Shown here one piece after another: positions 25,056-32,627 of a stretch of DNA of 39,419 nt. A program made the position numbers and the translations under genes. Location of the stretch: assembly GCA_903826865.1 (NCBI GenBank), contig CAIKGD010000088.1:1-39419 (forward strand), read 5' to 3'. How positions within the stretch are numbered: position 1 is the first letter of the stretch; the number at the start of each line of letters is the position of its first letter. This DNA comes from an uncultured Verrucomicrobiota bacterium (GTDB taxonomy: Bacteria; Verrucomicrobiota; Kiritimatiellia; Kiritimatiellales; Tichowtungiaceae). The notes below the pieces were generated by a model. The model saw nothing but the letters and a program-made list of their open reading frames with translations, did not search any database and was not told the DNA's origin.

Positions 25056-25718
25056 TTACTCCGTAACAGTTCCCGCCTTTACCGGCCGCGCCAGAAACCC
25101 GGCTGCGCGGCCTTCGCCCAGCGGCACTTTCAGTTTTTCGCAGCGCATTTCCGTCCCGCCGTTCTGCACACATACGTTCTGTTCAAACTGCACGGTTTTT
25201 TCGGTGTAATCAAGAAACAGTTCCTTTGAAGTTATGGTGACAACTCCTCCGGTTGATGCCTCTCCGACTGAAAAAAGAACATTGGTCAACCCGTCTGAAC
25301 TCTCCAGCACCACATGGACATCATTAAAAATCCGTATGAAGTGCAAGGCCGGCTTCCACTCGAATCCGCGCCCCGTTAATTCGATTTTTTCTGCAACCGC
25401 AGAAACCTCTGCGTCGGAATGCGCCTCCCGGGTTTGCGAATTATAAAAACAGAACGGCGATTCAACGGTCGCAAACTTCGCCCCGTCCTTATAAAATTCA
25501 AGGTGCAGCTTATCAATTTTCACTTCACCGGAATCGCAGACCTCGGCATGCCGGCCGAAAAGCTGCGCCGTCATGTTTCCCTGTTTGTCATATTCCGGCA
25601 CACGGAACCCGGACATTTCCATGCCCTTTTCCTGAGCCGAAGAACAGACCGCCAGCAGCAGCAGAAATCCCAACGCTATCCCGAATCTCACATCCCGCAT
25701 CCCGTATTCCGCCTTCAT
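25056..25718 (-). CDS. LptC-like protein, shorter copy
   Basis: A 220-residue exported protein paralogous to the next gene downstream. FRVPEYDKQGNMTAQLFGRHAE and LEFYKDGAKFATVESPFCFYNSQTREAHSDAEV parallel the larger copy, and ITSKELFLDYTEKTVQFEQNVCVQ matches its middle part. It stops where the larger protein continues into the OstA-like repeat, so it lacks most of the LptA-like half. The signal segment is FGIALGFLLLLAVCSSAQ. It overlaps kdsA by 4 nt and ends 4 nt before its paralogue. Tandem duplication with later divergence of the 3' half is the simplest reading. Confidence 0.78.
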   Translation of the reverse strand: MKAEYGMRDVRFGIALGFLLLLAVCSSAQEKGMEMSGFRVPEYDKQGNMTAQLFGRHAEVCDSGEVKIDKLHLEFYKDGAKFATVESPFCFYNSQTREAHSDAEVSAVAEKIELTGRGFEWKPALHFIRIFNDVHVVLESSDGLTNVLFSVGEASTGGVVTITSKELFLDYTEKTVQFEQNVCVQNGGTEMRCEKLKVPLGEGRAAGFLARPVKAGTVTE

Positions 25719-26530
25719 TTCACCTCATTAATCGCGTTCAGTTTCTTCCAGAGTTTCGGGACTTCAGCAAACGGCATCGCGTTGGCCTTGTCCGAAAGCG
25801 CCTTGGACGGATCCACATTCGTCTCAAGAAAAATTCCATCTACGCCGACCGCCACCGCGGCCTTCGCCAGATACGGCGCAAACCGGCCGTCGCCGCCCGA
25901 CGAGTCGCCCTGCCCGCCCGGCGACTGCACACTGTGCGTCGCGTCGAAAATCACCGGATAGCCCAGCTCGCGCATAATCAGCAGACTGCGCATATCCGCC
26001 ACCAGCGTGTTGTAGCCGAACGAAACGCCGCGCTCGGTCAGCAGAATTTTCGTATTGCCGGTCTCTTCCAGCTTTTTGATCACGTTCTTCATGTCCCACG
26101 GCGCGAGGAACTGGCCCTTCTTCACATTGACAGCCTTGCCGCTTTCGCCCGCCGCCACCACGATATCGGTCTGACGGCAAAGGAACGCCGGAATCTGAAG
26201 TATATCCACCACCTGCGCGGCCAGCTGAATATCCTGCTCACTGTGAATGTCGGTCAGAATCGGCACGTTATACTTTGCCTTGATCTCCGCCAGAATTTCC
26301 AGCCCCTTGGCAATGCCCGGCCCGCGGTACGAATTGATCGACGTCCGGTTCGCCTTGTCGTACGACGCCTTGAAAATCAGCGGCACATTCATTTTCTTCG
26401 ACATGGCTACCAGCCGTTTCGCCATATCCATGCACAGCTCGCGGCTCTCAATCACACACGGCCCTGCAATCAGCGCCAGCGGATTATTCCCGCCGAATTT
26501 TACTCCGCACACATTCACCACTTTAGTCAT
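25715..26530 (-). CDS. kdsA: 3-deoxy-8-phosphooctulonate synthase (Kdo-8-P synthase)
   Basis: Condenses PEP and arabinose-5-phosphate to Kdo-8-P for LPS. LALIAGPCVIESREL, PLIFKASYDKANRTSINSYRGPG, VPILTDIHSEQDI, DILQIPAFLCRQTDIVVAAG and FDATHSVQSPGG are all diagnostic. The 271 residues are normal. AAAGGAG lies 8 nt before the ATG. A 4-nt overlap couples it to the LptC-like gene, linking Kdo synthesis with LPS transport. About 80-120 nt upstream lies a dyad/leader repeat. Confidence 0.97.
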   Translation of the reverse strand: MTKVVNVCGVKFGGNNPLALIAGPCVIESRELCMDMAKRLVAMSKKMNVPLIFKASYDKANRTSINSYRGPGIAKGLEILAEIKAKYNVPILTDIHSEQDIQLAAQVVDILQIPAFLCRQTDIVVAAGESGKAVNVKKGQFLAPWDMKNVIKKLEETGNTKILLTERGVSFGYNTLVADMRSLLIMRELGYPVIFDATHSVQSPGGQGDSSGGDGRFAPYLAKAAVAVGVDGIFLETNVDPSKALSDKANAMPFAEVPKLWKKLNAINEVK

Positions 26531-26600
26531 CCGTCTTCTCCTTTAAAAGTTCGTCACGTATTCTACAGTTCCACTGCGAAAAGAACTTGTTTATTCAGCG

Positions 26601-26650
26601 GCTTCCCCAATGTCTGAAAGATTCCACCCCGTTTCCCCAATCCTTGGAAA
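26601..26650. repeat. TTCCAA/TTGGAA-type dyad pair upstream of kdsA
   Basis: TTTCCCCAATCCTTGGAAA (26632-26650) is preceded by a related half-copy CTTCCCCAATGTCTGAAAG (26602-26620). Bases 26613-26634 also share TCTGAAAGATTC...ACC...GTTT with 31017-31036 upstream of the dCMP deaminase gene. Confidence 0.6.
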
Positions 26651-26659
26651 TCAAAATTT

Positions 26660-27058
26660 TCAGATTACGGAACCGACTCCTTTACTGGTAACTCTCCACA
26701 TCAGAATGGTTAGCAACAAGAATAAAGTCGCACCAGTCAGAGCAGGAACTGGCGAGTGTGTTCCACAAACCATCTGTCGAACAGCTAACCCTGCCAACAA
26801 GAGCATAGTGCCGCCCCATAAAGCGGCCAAGGCATAACGTGGCCATGAAAGCCTCCGCCAGGAAAGGTACAACAGTCCACAATCAATGACCGTTCGACCG
26901 ACCCAAGCCATAATAATGCTCAGCCAGTACTCTCGGCGCAAATAACCATCCATTGCAACAACAACGCAAAGAGCCTGCACAAGTATACCGAGAATTAAGT
27001 AACCTGCTGTCCTCGGCCGTTGCAGTGAAGCATTCAATATTTCCGTTTTGGTTATCAA
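26660..27058 (-). CDS. Hypothetical membrane protein
   Basis: A 132-residue protein with four likely membrane spans (about residues 18-37, 45-65, 74-92 and 103-123) and positively charged loops. The family was not recognised. The TTG at 27058 is preferred as start because GGAG lies 5 nt before it and no ATG precedes the first span. It follows kdsB by 20 nt. Codon use is less GC-rich than in kdsB. Confidence 0.65.
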   Translation of the reverse strand: MITKTEILNASLQRPRTAGYLILGILVQALCVVVAMDGYLRREYWLSIIMAWVGRTVIDCGLLYLSWRRLSWPRYALAALWGGTMLLLAGLAVRQMVCGTHSPVPALTGATLFLLLTILMWRVTSKGVGSVI

Positions 27059-27078
27059 TGTTGCTCCAAGGCAAAAAA

Positions 27079-27834
27079 CTATAATTTAACATTTTTTGAA
27101 GCGAGGATGGCTTCGACTTTCAAAATATCTTCCGGCGTGTCGACGCCGATGCCGACATCCTCGACCTGTAAAACATTCATCCGGCAGCCGATGTAGAGCG
27201 CGCGGAGTTGTTCGAGCTTTTCCAGATTTTCCAGCCGGCACGGCGGCTCCGCCACCAGTTTCAAAAGATAGTCGCGGCGGTAGGCATAAATGCCGATGTG
27301 CCGCCAATGCGCGCCGGTTGCATCGGTTCCGGCGTCGCGGACGTGCGGAATGACGGAACGGGAAAAATAGAGCGCCTGTCCGTCGCGGGCGAAAACCGCT
27401 TTCACAATCGCCGGATTTTTCAAGTCGGCTTCATTTTTGATCGGCGCGGCGGCGGTGGCCATATCCCAGTCGCCGGAAGTCATTACAACCGCCAGCCGGT
27501 CGATCAGTTCCGGTTCCATCAGCGGTTCGTCGCCCTGAATATTAATCAGCACGTCGCAATCTTCACCGGCAACGGCTTCGGCGATCCGGTCGGTACCCGA
27601 CGGATGGTCGGCGCGCGTCATCACCGCTTTCACGCCGGGAATTTTAAAGGAGGCCACCGCATCCATAATGCGCTGGTCGTCGGTGGCGACTAATACGGCG
27701 GCGAGCGATTTGGCTTTGATCACCTGTTCGGCTACGCGCTGAATCATCGGTTTACCCGCGATCATCGCCAGCGGTTTGCCCGGCAGGCGCGTGGAAGCCC
27801 AGCGCGCCGGTATCACTCCGATCACCCGACTCAT
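27079..27834 (-). CDS. kdsB: 3-deoxy-manno-octulosonate cytidylyltransferase (CMP-Kdo synthetase)
   Basis: Activates Kdo as CMP-Kdo. VIGVIPARWASTRLPGKPLAMIAGKPMIQRV is the N-terminal CTP-binding signature, ADHPSGTDRIAEAV and INIQGDEPLMEPELID the substrate/metal region, and YFSRSVIPHVRD, HIGIYAYRRDYLLK complete the family pattern. The 251 residues are normal. It overlaps the heptose kinase gene by 4 nt. Confidence 0.97.
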   Translation of the reverse strand: MSRVIGVIPARWASTRLPGKPLAMIAGKPMIQRVAEQVIKAKSLAAVLVATDDQRIMDAVASFKIPGVKAVMTRADHPSGTDRIAEAVAGEDCDVLINIQGDEPLMEPELIDRLAVVMTSGDWDMATAAAPIKNEADLKNPAIVKAVFARDGQALYFSRSVIPHVRDAGTDATGAHWRHIGIYAYRRDYLLKLVAEPPCRLENLEKLEQLRALYIGCRMNVLQVEDVGIGVDTPEDILKVEAILASKNVKL

Positions 27835-28856
27835 GCCGCGCTCCCGGAGGTGAAGGTGCTCATGTAGGCCAGCAGTTCTTTCTGCGTACAGCAGGCCGTA
27901 CCGAGTTTGCCGACCACCACGCCCGCCGCGAAGTTGGCCAGTTCGGCTGCTTCGAGGAAGCTGGCTCCGGCGGCCAGCGCCAGCATGTAGGCGGCGATCA
28001 CGGTGTCGCCCGCGCCGCTGACATCGAACACTTCGCGCGCGCGGGTCGGAATATGCTGCGGTGCGGCGCCCTGCTCCAGCAATAACATGCCGTGCTCGCT
28101 CAGCGTCACCAGCAGGACTTCGGCACCCCAGCGTTCCTGCAGAATGCGGCCCGCTTCGATCAGCGGTTTGTCTTCCAGCGGATTGGCCGCCGGGCGGACA
28201 TACGGAAGCCCGGCAACGGCAAAGGTTTCGCGGCGATTCGGACTGGCAAAGGTGATTCCGCCGACATGGAGCGGATGATTGTCTTTCGGATCATAACCGA
28301 CCGGAATGCCCGCTTCGTGCGCGGCGCTTACAATGCGGTCGATAACGTCCTGCTCCAGCGTGCCTTTGCCGTAATCTTCAATGATTACTGCGGTCGAGCT
28401 TTTAACCGCGTCCCGCAGTCCGGCAGCAAATTTTTCTTTATCGGCACCGGTCCATTCCGGATAGCGCTCGCGATCCACGCGCACCACCTGCTGACGCTCG
28501 GCGATCACGCGGGTTTTCACCGTCGTCTGCGCGCCGTCCAGTTCATAGACCGCGCCGCAGTCGATGCCCATACCGGCGAACACCCGTTTAAGCTCAGCGC
28601 CGTGCGTGTCCCGGCCGAGAATTCCGGCCGCCAGACACCGGCCGCCGAGCGCGGCGACATTGGCGCAGACGTTGCCCGCGCCGCCGGGCATATATTTTTC
28701 ACCGGTCACTTCCACAATCGGAATCGGTGCTTCAGGCGAAACCCGCGAGACCGTGCCGTAGATAAAACGGTCGAGAATCAGATCGCCCGCCACCAGAATC
28801 CGCTGGCCGGCTGTTTTCGCAAAGATTTCCTTAACGCGTTCCGTTGTTATCTTCAT
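27831..28856 (-). CDS. rfaE1: D-glycero-beta-D-manno-heptose-7-phosphate kinase (RfaE1/HldE N-domain type)
   Basis: A ribokinase/PfkB-family kinase. ILVAGDLILDRFIYGTVSRVSPEAPIPIVEV is the exact HldE/RfaE1 N-terminal signature, MPGGAGNVCANVAALGG follows, IIEDYGKGTLEQDVI and the C-terminal DVSGAGDTVIAAYMLALAAG contain the catalytic Asp and anion hole. The 341 residues cover the kinase domain only; the adenylyltransferase half (RfaE2) is absent and would be elsewhere. It overlaps kdsB by 4 nt and the DUF3108 gene by 26 nt. Confidence 0.94.
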   Translation of the reverse strand: MKITTERVKEIFAKTAGQRILVAGDLILDRFIYGTVSRVSPEAPIPIVEVTGEKYMPGGAGNVCANVAALGGRCLAAGILGRDTHGAELKRVFAGMGIDCGAVYELDGAQTTVKTRVIAERQQVVRVDRERYPEWTGADKEKFAAGLRDAVKSSTAVIIEDYGKGTLEQDVIDRIVSAAHEAGIPVGYDPKDNHPLHVGGITFASPNRRETFAVAGLPYVRPAANPLEDKPLIEAGRILQERWGAEVLLVTLSEHGMLLLEQGAAPQHIPTRAREVFDVSGAGDTVIAAYMLALAAGASFLEAAELANFAAGVVVGKLGTACCTQKELLAYMSTFTSGSAA

Positions 28857-29682
28857 CGTTGTCCTTTTTCTCTGTAATCCAGAAATCGTCTCCCGGTCCG
28901 CTCACTCCCTGAAGCGTCAGACTGACCCGCCCGAACGGGGTGCTTACCCGGGCAAAGGTCAGCAGATGCCGGGGGTCGCGAGAGACCCATACCGTAGCCT
29001 TTCCTTTTCGCACAAACAAGCCGTCAAACATCGCTTCCGGCTTGACCGTCAGACATGGGATTTTCCGGTCATAGTGCGGCAGATCAACCGGTTCGATTTT
29101 GAATGCCTTGATAAACAGGTCGTAGATTTTCTCGTCCGACATAACCCGGTAAGGGGTTTCGCGATCCTCTTCCAGCAGCACCGAGCGCATAAAATACATG
29201 AAGCTCAGAATGTCACGGCTGTCCGGCTCGATCTTGTAGGTTCTGGTCTTGCCGTTCAGCAGGTGGACATAGTGCGCTTTACGCGCCTGATAATCAAAGG
29301 TGGTGATCTCGTGGCGGCGATAGTTCCGCTGCTTCAGATTCTGCTCAAACCGAACCGGCAGAAACGTCTCCGGGTCAATCAGACCTTCATAATAATCGTC
29401 CACTTTGCAAACGGGATCAAAAAACGAAAAGGTGTTGACGGTGATGCGCATGGCAAGCACCTCGCGCCCCTCGAACGGTTTTATTTCCGTAACGGCCTTT
29501 GCCCGGGCAATCGGAATGCCGTTCCAGGTGATGGTATACGTCAGCTGTTCGCCGATCGGGAACGGCAGATTGCCGGCCGGCGCGGAGGCGCACAGCATAA
29601 AGACCGCCCCGAGCATCACCCCGCAACGGCGGCGCAAAACGAAACGGAACCGGCTGGAGAAAAAATATTTCACAGGCTTCAA
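28831..29682 (-). CDS. DUF3108-family exported protein, copy 1
   Basis: A 283-residue protein with an N-terminal hydrophobic/signal segment (VMLGAVFMLCASAPAG). LPFPIGEQLTYTITWNGIPIARAKAVTEI, DYYEGLIDPETFLPVRFEQNLKQRNYRRHEITTFDYQ and RDILSFMYFMRSVLLEE match the DUF3108 pattern of periplasmic beta-rich proteins of unknown role. It overlaps the heptose kinase gene by 26 nt and follows a paralogue by 37 nt, so it is carried in an LPS operon. No enzymatic motif is visible. Confidence 0.82.
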   Translation of the reverse strand: MKPVKYFFSSRFRFVLRRRCGVMLGAVFMLCASAPAGNLPFPIGEQLTYTITWNGIPIARAKAVTEIKPFEGREVLAMRITVNTFSFFDPVCKVDDYYEGLIDPETFLPVRFEQNLKQRNYRRHEITTFDYQARKAHYVHLLNGKTRTYKIEPDSRDILSFMYFMRSVLLEEDRETPYRVMSDEKIYDLFIKAFKIEPVDLPHYDRKIPCLTVKPEAMFDGLFVRKGKATVWVSRDPRHLLTFARVSTPFGRVSLTLQGVSGPGDDFWITEKKDNDEDNNGTR

Positions 29683-29719
29683 TCTTGTTTAAAATGACTG
29701 ACCGGCGGCACCGGTGGAA

Positions 29720-30508
29720 TTAATTTTCGTCACGGCCGCCCTCTTTTTCTCTGATCCAGAAATCATCGCCTGCACCGGAAACATCATACAGCTTCGCCGT
29801 AACCCGGCCGAACGGAACCCTGGCCTTCAGACAGGTCATGAGCCGTCGTAAATCCCGTGAAACCCAGAGCGAAGCCTTTCCGTCCCGGACAAACAGTCCG
29901 TTAAAGGCGGCTTCGGGTTCGATGCGCAGGCTCGGCACGTCCGGATACTTCGACAGTCCGATATTCTCGATTTCTTGCGCATGAACCAGCACTTCATAAA
30001 CCTTCTCATCCGCCAGCACATGATGCGTTGTGGTCGTTCCCGGCGACAGTTCCCGGCTGCGCATGAAATACATAAAACTCAGGTAGTCGCGGGTATCCGC
30101 ACTGATCGGCACATTCGTCACGGTGCCCGCCTCCAGATTCTCGAAACGGGCCGTGCCGGCGGTATAATCGAAGGTGGTGACATCGTGATAGTGCGACCGC
30201 CCTTCCCTCATGTTTTTTGTGAACCGGACCGGACGAAGTGTTTCCGGATCCAGCAGACATTCGTGCAGGTCATTCACTTTATAGAAAACATCAAAGACCG
30301 GATAGGTCTGTGTCTCCACCCGCACCGTCACATAATTCGTGCCGTTCTCTTCAACCATTCCGGTCGTCGCAACCGACCAGGCCACGAGGATTCCGTTCCA
30401 GGAAATGCGGTAGTCCAGCCGCTCATTCAGCGGAAAAGGGAGCGAGGCGGCATGCGCCGCTGCACACCATCCCGACAACACTCCAAGGATGACAAAAAAT
30501 ATTTTCAT
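29720..30508 (-). CDS. DUF3108-family exported protein, copy 2
   Basis: A 262-residue paralogue of the next gene downstream, with signal peptide FFVILGVLSGWCAAAHA. LPFPLNERLDYRISWNGILVAWSVATTG, DLHECLLDPETLRPVRFTKNMREGRSHYHDVTTFDY, DYLSFMYFMRSRELSPG and KASLWVSRDLRRLMTCLKARVPFGRV align along the whole length with copy 1, including the ends (DVSGAGDDFWIREKE against GVSGPGDDFWITEKK). This is an old tandem duplication. The function is unknown. Confidence 0.82.
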   Translation of the reverse strand: MKIFFVILGVLSGWCAAAHAASLPFPLNERLDYRISWNGILVAWSVATTGMVEENGTNYVTVRVETQTYPVFDVFYKVNDLHECLLDPETLRPVRFTKNMREGRSHYHDVTTFDYTAGTARFENLEAGTVTNVPISADTRDYLSFMYFMRSRELSPGTTTTHHVLADEKVYEVLVHAQEIENIGLSKYPDVPSLRIEPEAAFNGLFVRDGKASLWVSRDLRRLMTCLKARVPFGRVTAKLYDVSGAGDDFWIREKEGGRDEN

Positions 30509-30529
30509 TGTGCTCCAGCCTGACCCGCA

Positions 30530-31003
30530 TCACGCATCCCGCACAAACTGCCGGCACTTCACGCCCGCCTCTTTAAAAAGCGCGCGCGCCTGCTCATTGA
30601 AGTGATACTCCTGCTCATAGACCACTTCGGCCAGCCCCGCATTGATAATCATTTTCGTGCACATCAGGCACGGGCTGATCGTGCAGTAGAGAATCCCGTC
30701 CTTTACCGGTATCCCGTGATAAGCCGCCTGAACAATCGCGTTCTCCTCCGCGTGACAGCAGATGCAGTCGCCCAGCGAATGGCCCGACGGCGTGTCCGAA
30801 TTACAGCGTGCGCAGCCGCCCTCATCGCAGTTGGCGATGCCGCGCGGCGTACCGTTATAGCCCGTCGAAATAATCCGCCGGTCACGCACAATCACCGCCG
30901 CCACCTGCCGCCGGCAGCAGTTGCCCCGCCGTGAAACCACATGGGCGATATCCATAAAATATTCATCCCAACCGGGACGCTGATGTTTACTCATGCGCCG
31001 CAT
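30530..31003 (-). CDS. dCMP deaminase family protein (ComEB-like)
   Basis: A zinc-dependent deaminase of 157 residues, expected to convert dCMP to dUMP. RPGWDEYFMDIAHVVSRRGNC is the N-terminal family segment, CCHAEENAIVQAA contains the zinc histidine and catalytic glutamate, and PCLMCTKMIINAGLAEVVY the two zinc cysteines. Additional cysteines (CDEGGCARCN) match the second zinc site seen in dCMP deaminases. Its stop lies 21 nt upstream of the DUF3108 copy 2 start. A leader motif shared with kdsA lies just upstream. Confidence 0.94.
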   Translation of the reverse strand: MRRMSKHQRPGWDEYFMDIAHVVSRRGNCCRRQVAAVIVRDRRIISTGYNGTPRGIANCDEGGCARCNSDTPSGHSLGDCICCHAEENAIVQAAYHGIPVKDGILYCTISPCLMCTKMIINAGLAEVVYEQEYHFNEQARALFKEAGVKCRQFVRDA

Positions 31004-31495
31004 CCTATTTTATACTTCTGAAAGATTCAACCGTTTCAGATACGGATACCGGATTTGATTTCCCGGCGGACGCGGATGCAGAATACCCGCGCCTTTAAAC
31101 GGTAATGAACACTTCCCCAATAAGGTCAATCATCCGGATACCGCACTGCCGTTGGTGAAGTTACCGGTTAAACTCCCGGTATCTGTCAGAGCTGCAGCCA
31201 CTGTAACATATTAGGAAATGTTGCCGCCGTTATCGTAGACGAGGTTTCCCTAACTTGCTCTAAAATAATCCGTTACATTTTAAACCTTTTTCATCATCAC
31301 AGTGTCCTGTCAAAACCGCCGCGATTTCACAGGTGGAACGTGATCGCCGAGCACGTTCTGAGGGTGCCCGGCGATCACGCTCCACCTATCGGAATACGGG
31401 GTTGGTTCTAACAGATCATCACTCGGCAGAAAAACGTTTTCCAGTGCACGAAAACTGTTGTCAACAGGACCGGCAGGCGGAGATTGTCTGGAATC
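31004..31495. other. Noncoding stretch with one repeat and possible decayed coding sequence
   Basis: This is the only gap above 300 nt. It holds the leader motif at 31017-31036, the repeat at 31331-31387, and between about 31132 and 31250 a minus-strand frame that reads like a low-complexity beta-rich passenger protein (NLVYDNGGNIS, stop, then TDTGSLTGNFTNGSAVSG, stop). I see no intact gene or RNA. The rest looks featureless. Confidence 0.5.
31331..31387. repeat. 57-bp REPIN-like element with ATCGCCGAG loop
   Basis: The outer arms are AGGTGGA (31331-31337) and TCCACCT (31381-31387). The left hairpin AACGTG-ATCGCCGAG-CACGTT spans 31337-31357. The right hairpin has the near-inverse loop CCCGGCGAT (31367-31375) between GTG and CAC. 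The architecture and loop are those of the element at 705-781, but the stems are different. Confidence 0.85.
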
Positions 31496-32194
31496 CTATT
31501 TTAGAAGCAGGCCACGAAAAGCTTCGCGCAGCGCCGGAACGGTAAAGGCTTCGGTTTCAATTTCAGTAAAGCGGCGGGCGATCTGGTCAGGATGATGGGA
31601 ATCGGAAAACCGGACGACCGGCCAGCGACTGGCGATTTCCGGATCAACAGCCCCTACCGCTTCGACCGCGTCATACGGCAGACCGGGCAGAAAACCGAGA
31701 TGTGAAATCGCACCGCACATGGCGCGGTCAATATGCGACGGAATGCAGAGTGCTCCGGCTTCGAGCGCCATCGGCACTAAATCGAAGAAGGAAATATCCG
31801 TTCCGTTGATGAGCAGTTTCCCGGCAAACCCGGTAACTTTTCCATCCACGGTGACGATGGGCTGTTCACCGAAAAGTTCAGGGTCGTTGGGCTGATCGGG
31901 CAGATGGCTGTAGATCATGTGTCCGAAATCAAGCGCGAGTTTCAGGTTGTCGAAGAGGCAGAGAACATGGACTTCTTCCGCCGTAGAAGCTTCAAGTCCG
32001 TAGAGGCAGGCCATACCGGCCTCAGCACAGGCCTGCTGAAATGCCGGCAGATTTTCCACACAGCTGTGGTCGGTCAGCGCAATACAGTCGAGTCTGGCTG
32101 CTTTGGCGCGCGCAACGATGGTGCGCGGCGACATTTCGAGCGCGGCACACGGCGAGAGGCAGGAGTGAATGTGAAAATCAATGAAAGCATTCAT
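31496..32194 (-). CDS. PHP-domain phosphoesterase-like protein
   Basis: A 232-residue PHP-domain protein: FIDFHIHSCLSPCAALEMSP carries the first metal histidines, IALTDHSCVENL the next Asp-His pair, and HVLCLF, CIPSHIDR and VVRFSDSHHPDQIARR further predicted metal ligands. PHP proteins are metal-dependent phosphoesterases (polymerase-associated, histidinol phosphatase, or RNA/nucleotide hydrolases); the specific substrate is unknown. It is the last gene of the rex-DRTGG-CBS/HATPase-DRTGG run, after a 103-nt gap containing repeat-like sequence. Confidence 0.88.
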   Translation of the reverse strand: MNAFIDFHIHSCLSPCAALEMSPRTIVARAKAARLDCIALTDHSCVENLPAFQQACAEAGMACLYGLEASTAEEVHVLCLFDNLKLALDFGHMIYSHLPDQPNDPELFGEQPIVTVDGKVTGFAGKLLINGTDISFFDLVPMALEAGALCIPSHIDRAMCGAISHLGFLPGLPYDAVEAVGAVDPEIASRWPVVRFSDSHHPDQIARRFTEIETEAFTVPALREAFRGLLLK

Positions 32195-32199
32195 TGATT

Positions 32200-32290
32200 A
32201 AATCCTAAATCCGAATTTCGAAATCCGAAACAATTCAGAATTTTAAATTTTCCAACTTTCAACATTGCTTCGCGCTTCCAACTTCGTGCT
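32200..32290. repeat. AT-rich repeat-like spacer between the DRTGG gene and the PHP gene
   Basis: The sequence contains AATCCGAATTTCGAAATCC, with a central TTTCGAAA palindrome, followed by further TTCCAACTT/TTCGTGCTTCG-like short repeats. It is clearly unlike the coding DNA around it and splits an otherwise tightly packed operon. Confidence 0.45.
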
Positions 32291-32297
32291 TCGAGTT

Positions 32298-32627
32298 TCA
32301 CGCGCCAAGGCACTTGGCGAGTGCGCAGGTGGTTTCATACTGACTGCCGGAAGATACAAAGACCGCAATGTTTTCTTTGGCCGCGGCGGCCAGCGTATCA
32401 GATGATGCGGTACGCCCATGGCAGAGGATGACGGCGGAAGCTCCGGTGAGCGAAGCAACAGCGATGGTGTTTTTGTGCGCCTGAATGGTGATAAGCGCGT
32501 CGCCTTCTTTGAGATGTGCCATGACGTCGCTGAGCAGGTCGGAGGTGTAGCCGCCGGTGATTTCGACATCGCCGGAAGCCGGCTGCACACATTCAAGTCC
32601 GGGAAATTTCAGTTCATTTATTTTCAT
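32298..32627 (-). CDS. DRTGG-domain protein, copy 2
   Basis: A 109-residue protein comprising a single DRTGG-like domain: VEITGGYTSDLLSDVMAHLKEGDALITIQAHKNTIAVASLTGASAVILCHGRTASSD. DRTGG domains occur next to CBS domains and phosphotransacetylases and are of unknown, probably ligand-sensing, function. It overlaps the CBS/HATPase gene by 14 nt and resembles the gene at 33558-33902 in the SDLLSD segment. Confidence 0.82.
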   Translation of the reverse strand: MKINELKFPGLECVQPASGDVEITGGYTSDLLSDVMAHLKEGDALITIQAHKNTIAVASLTGASAVILCHGRTASSDTLAAAAKENIAVFVSSGSQYETTCALAKCLGA

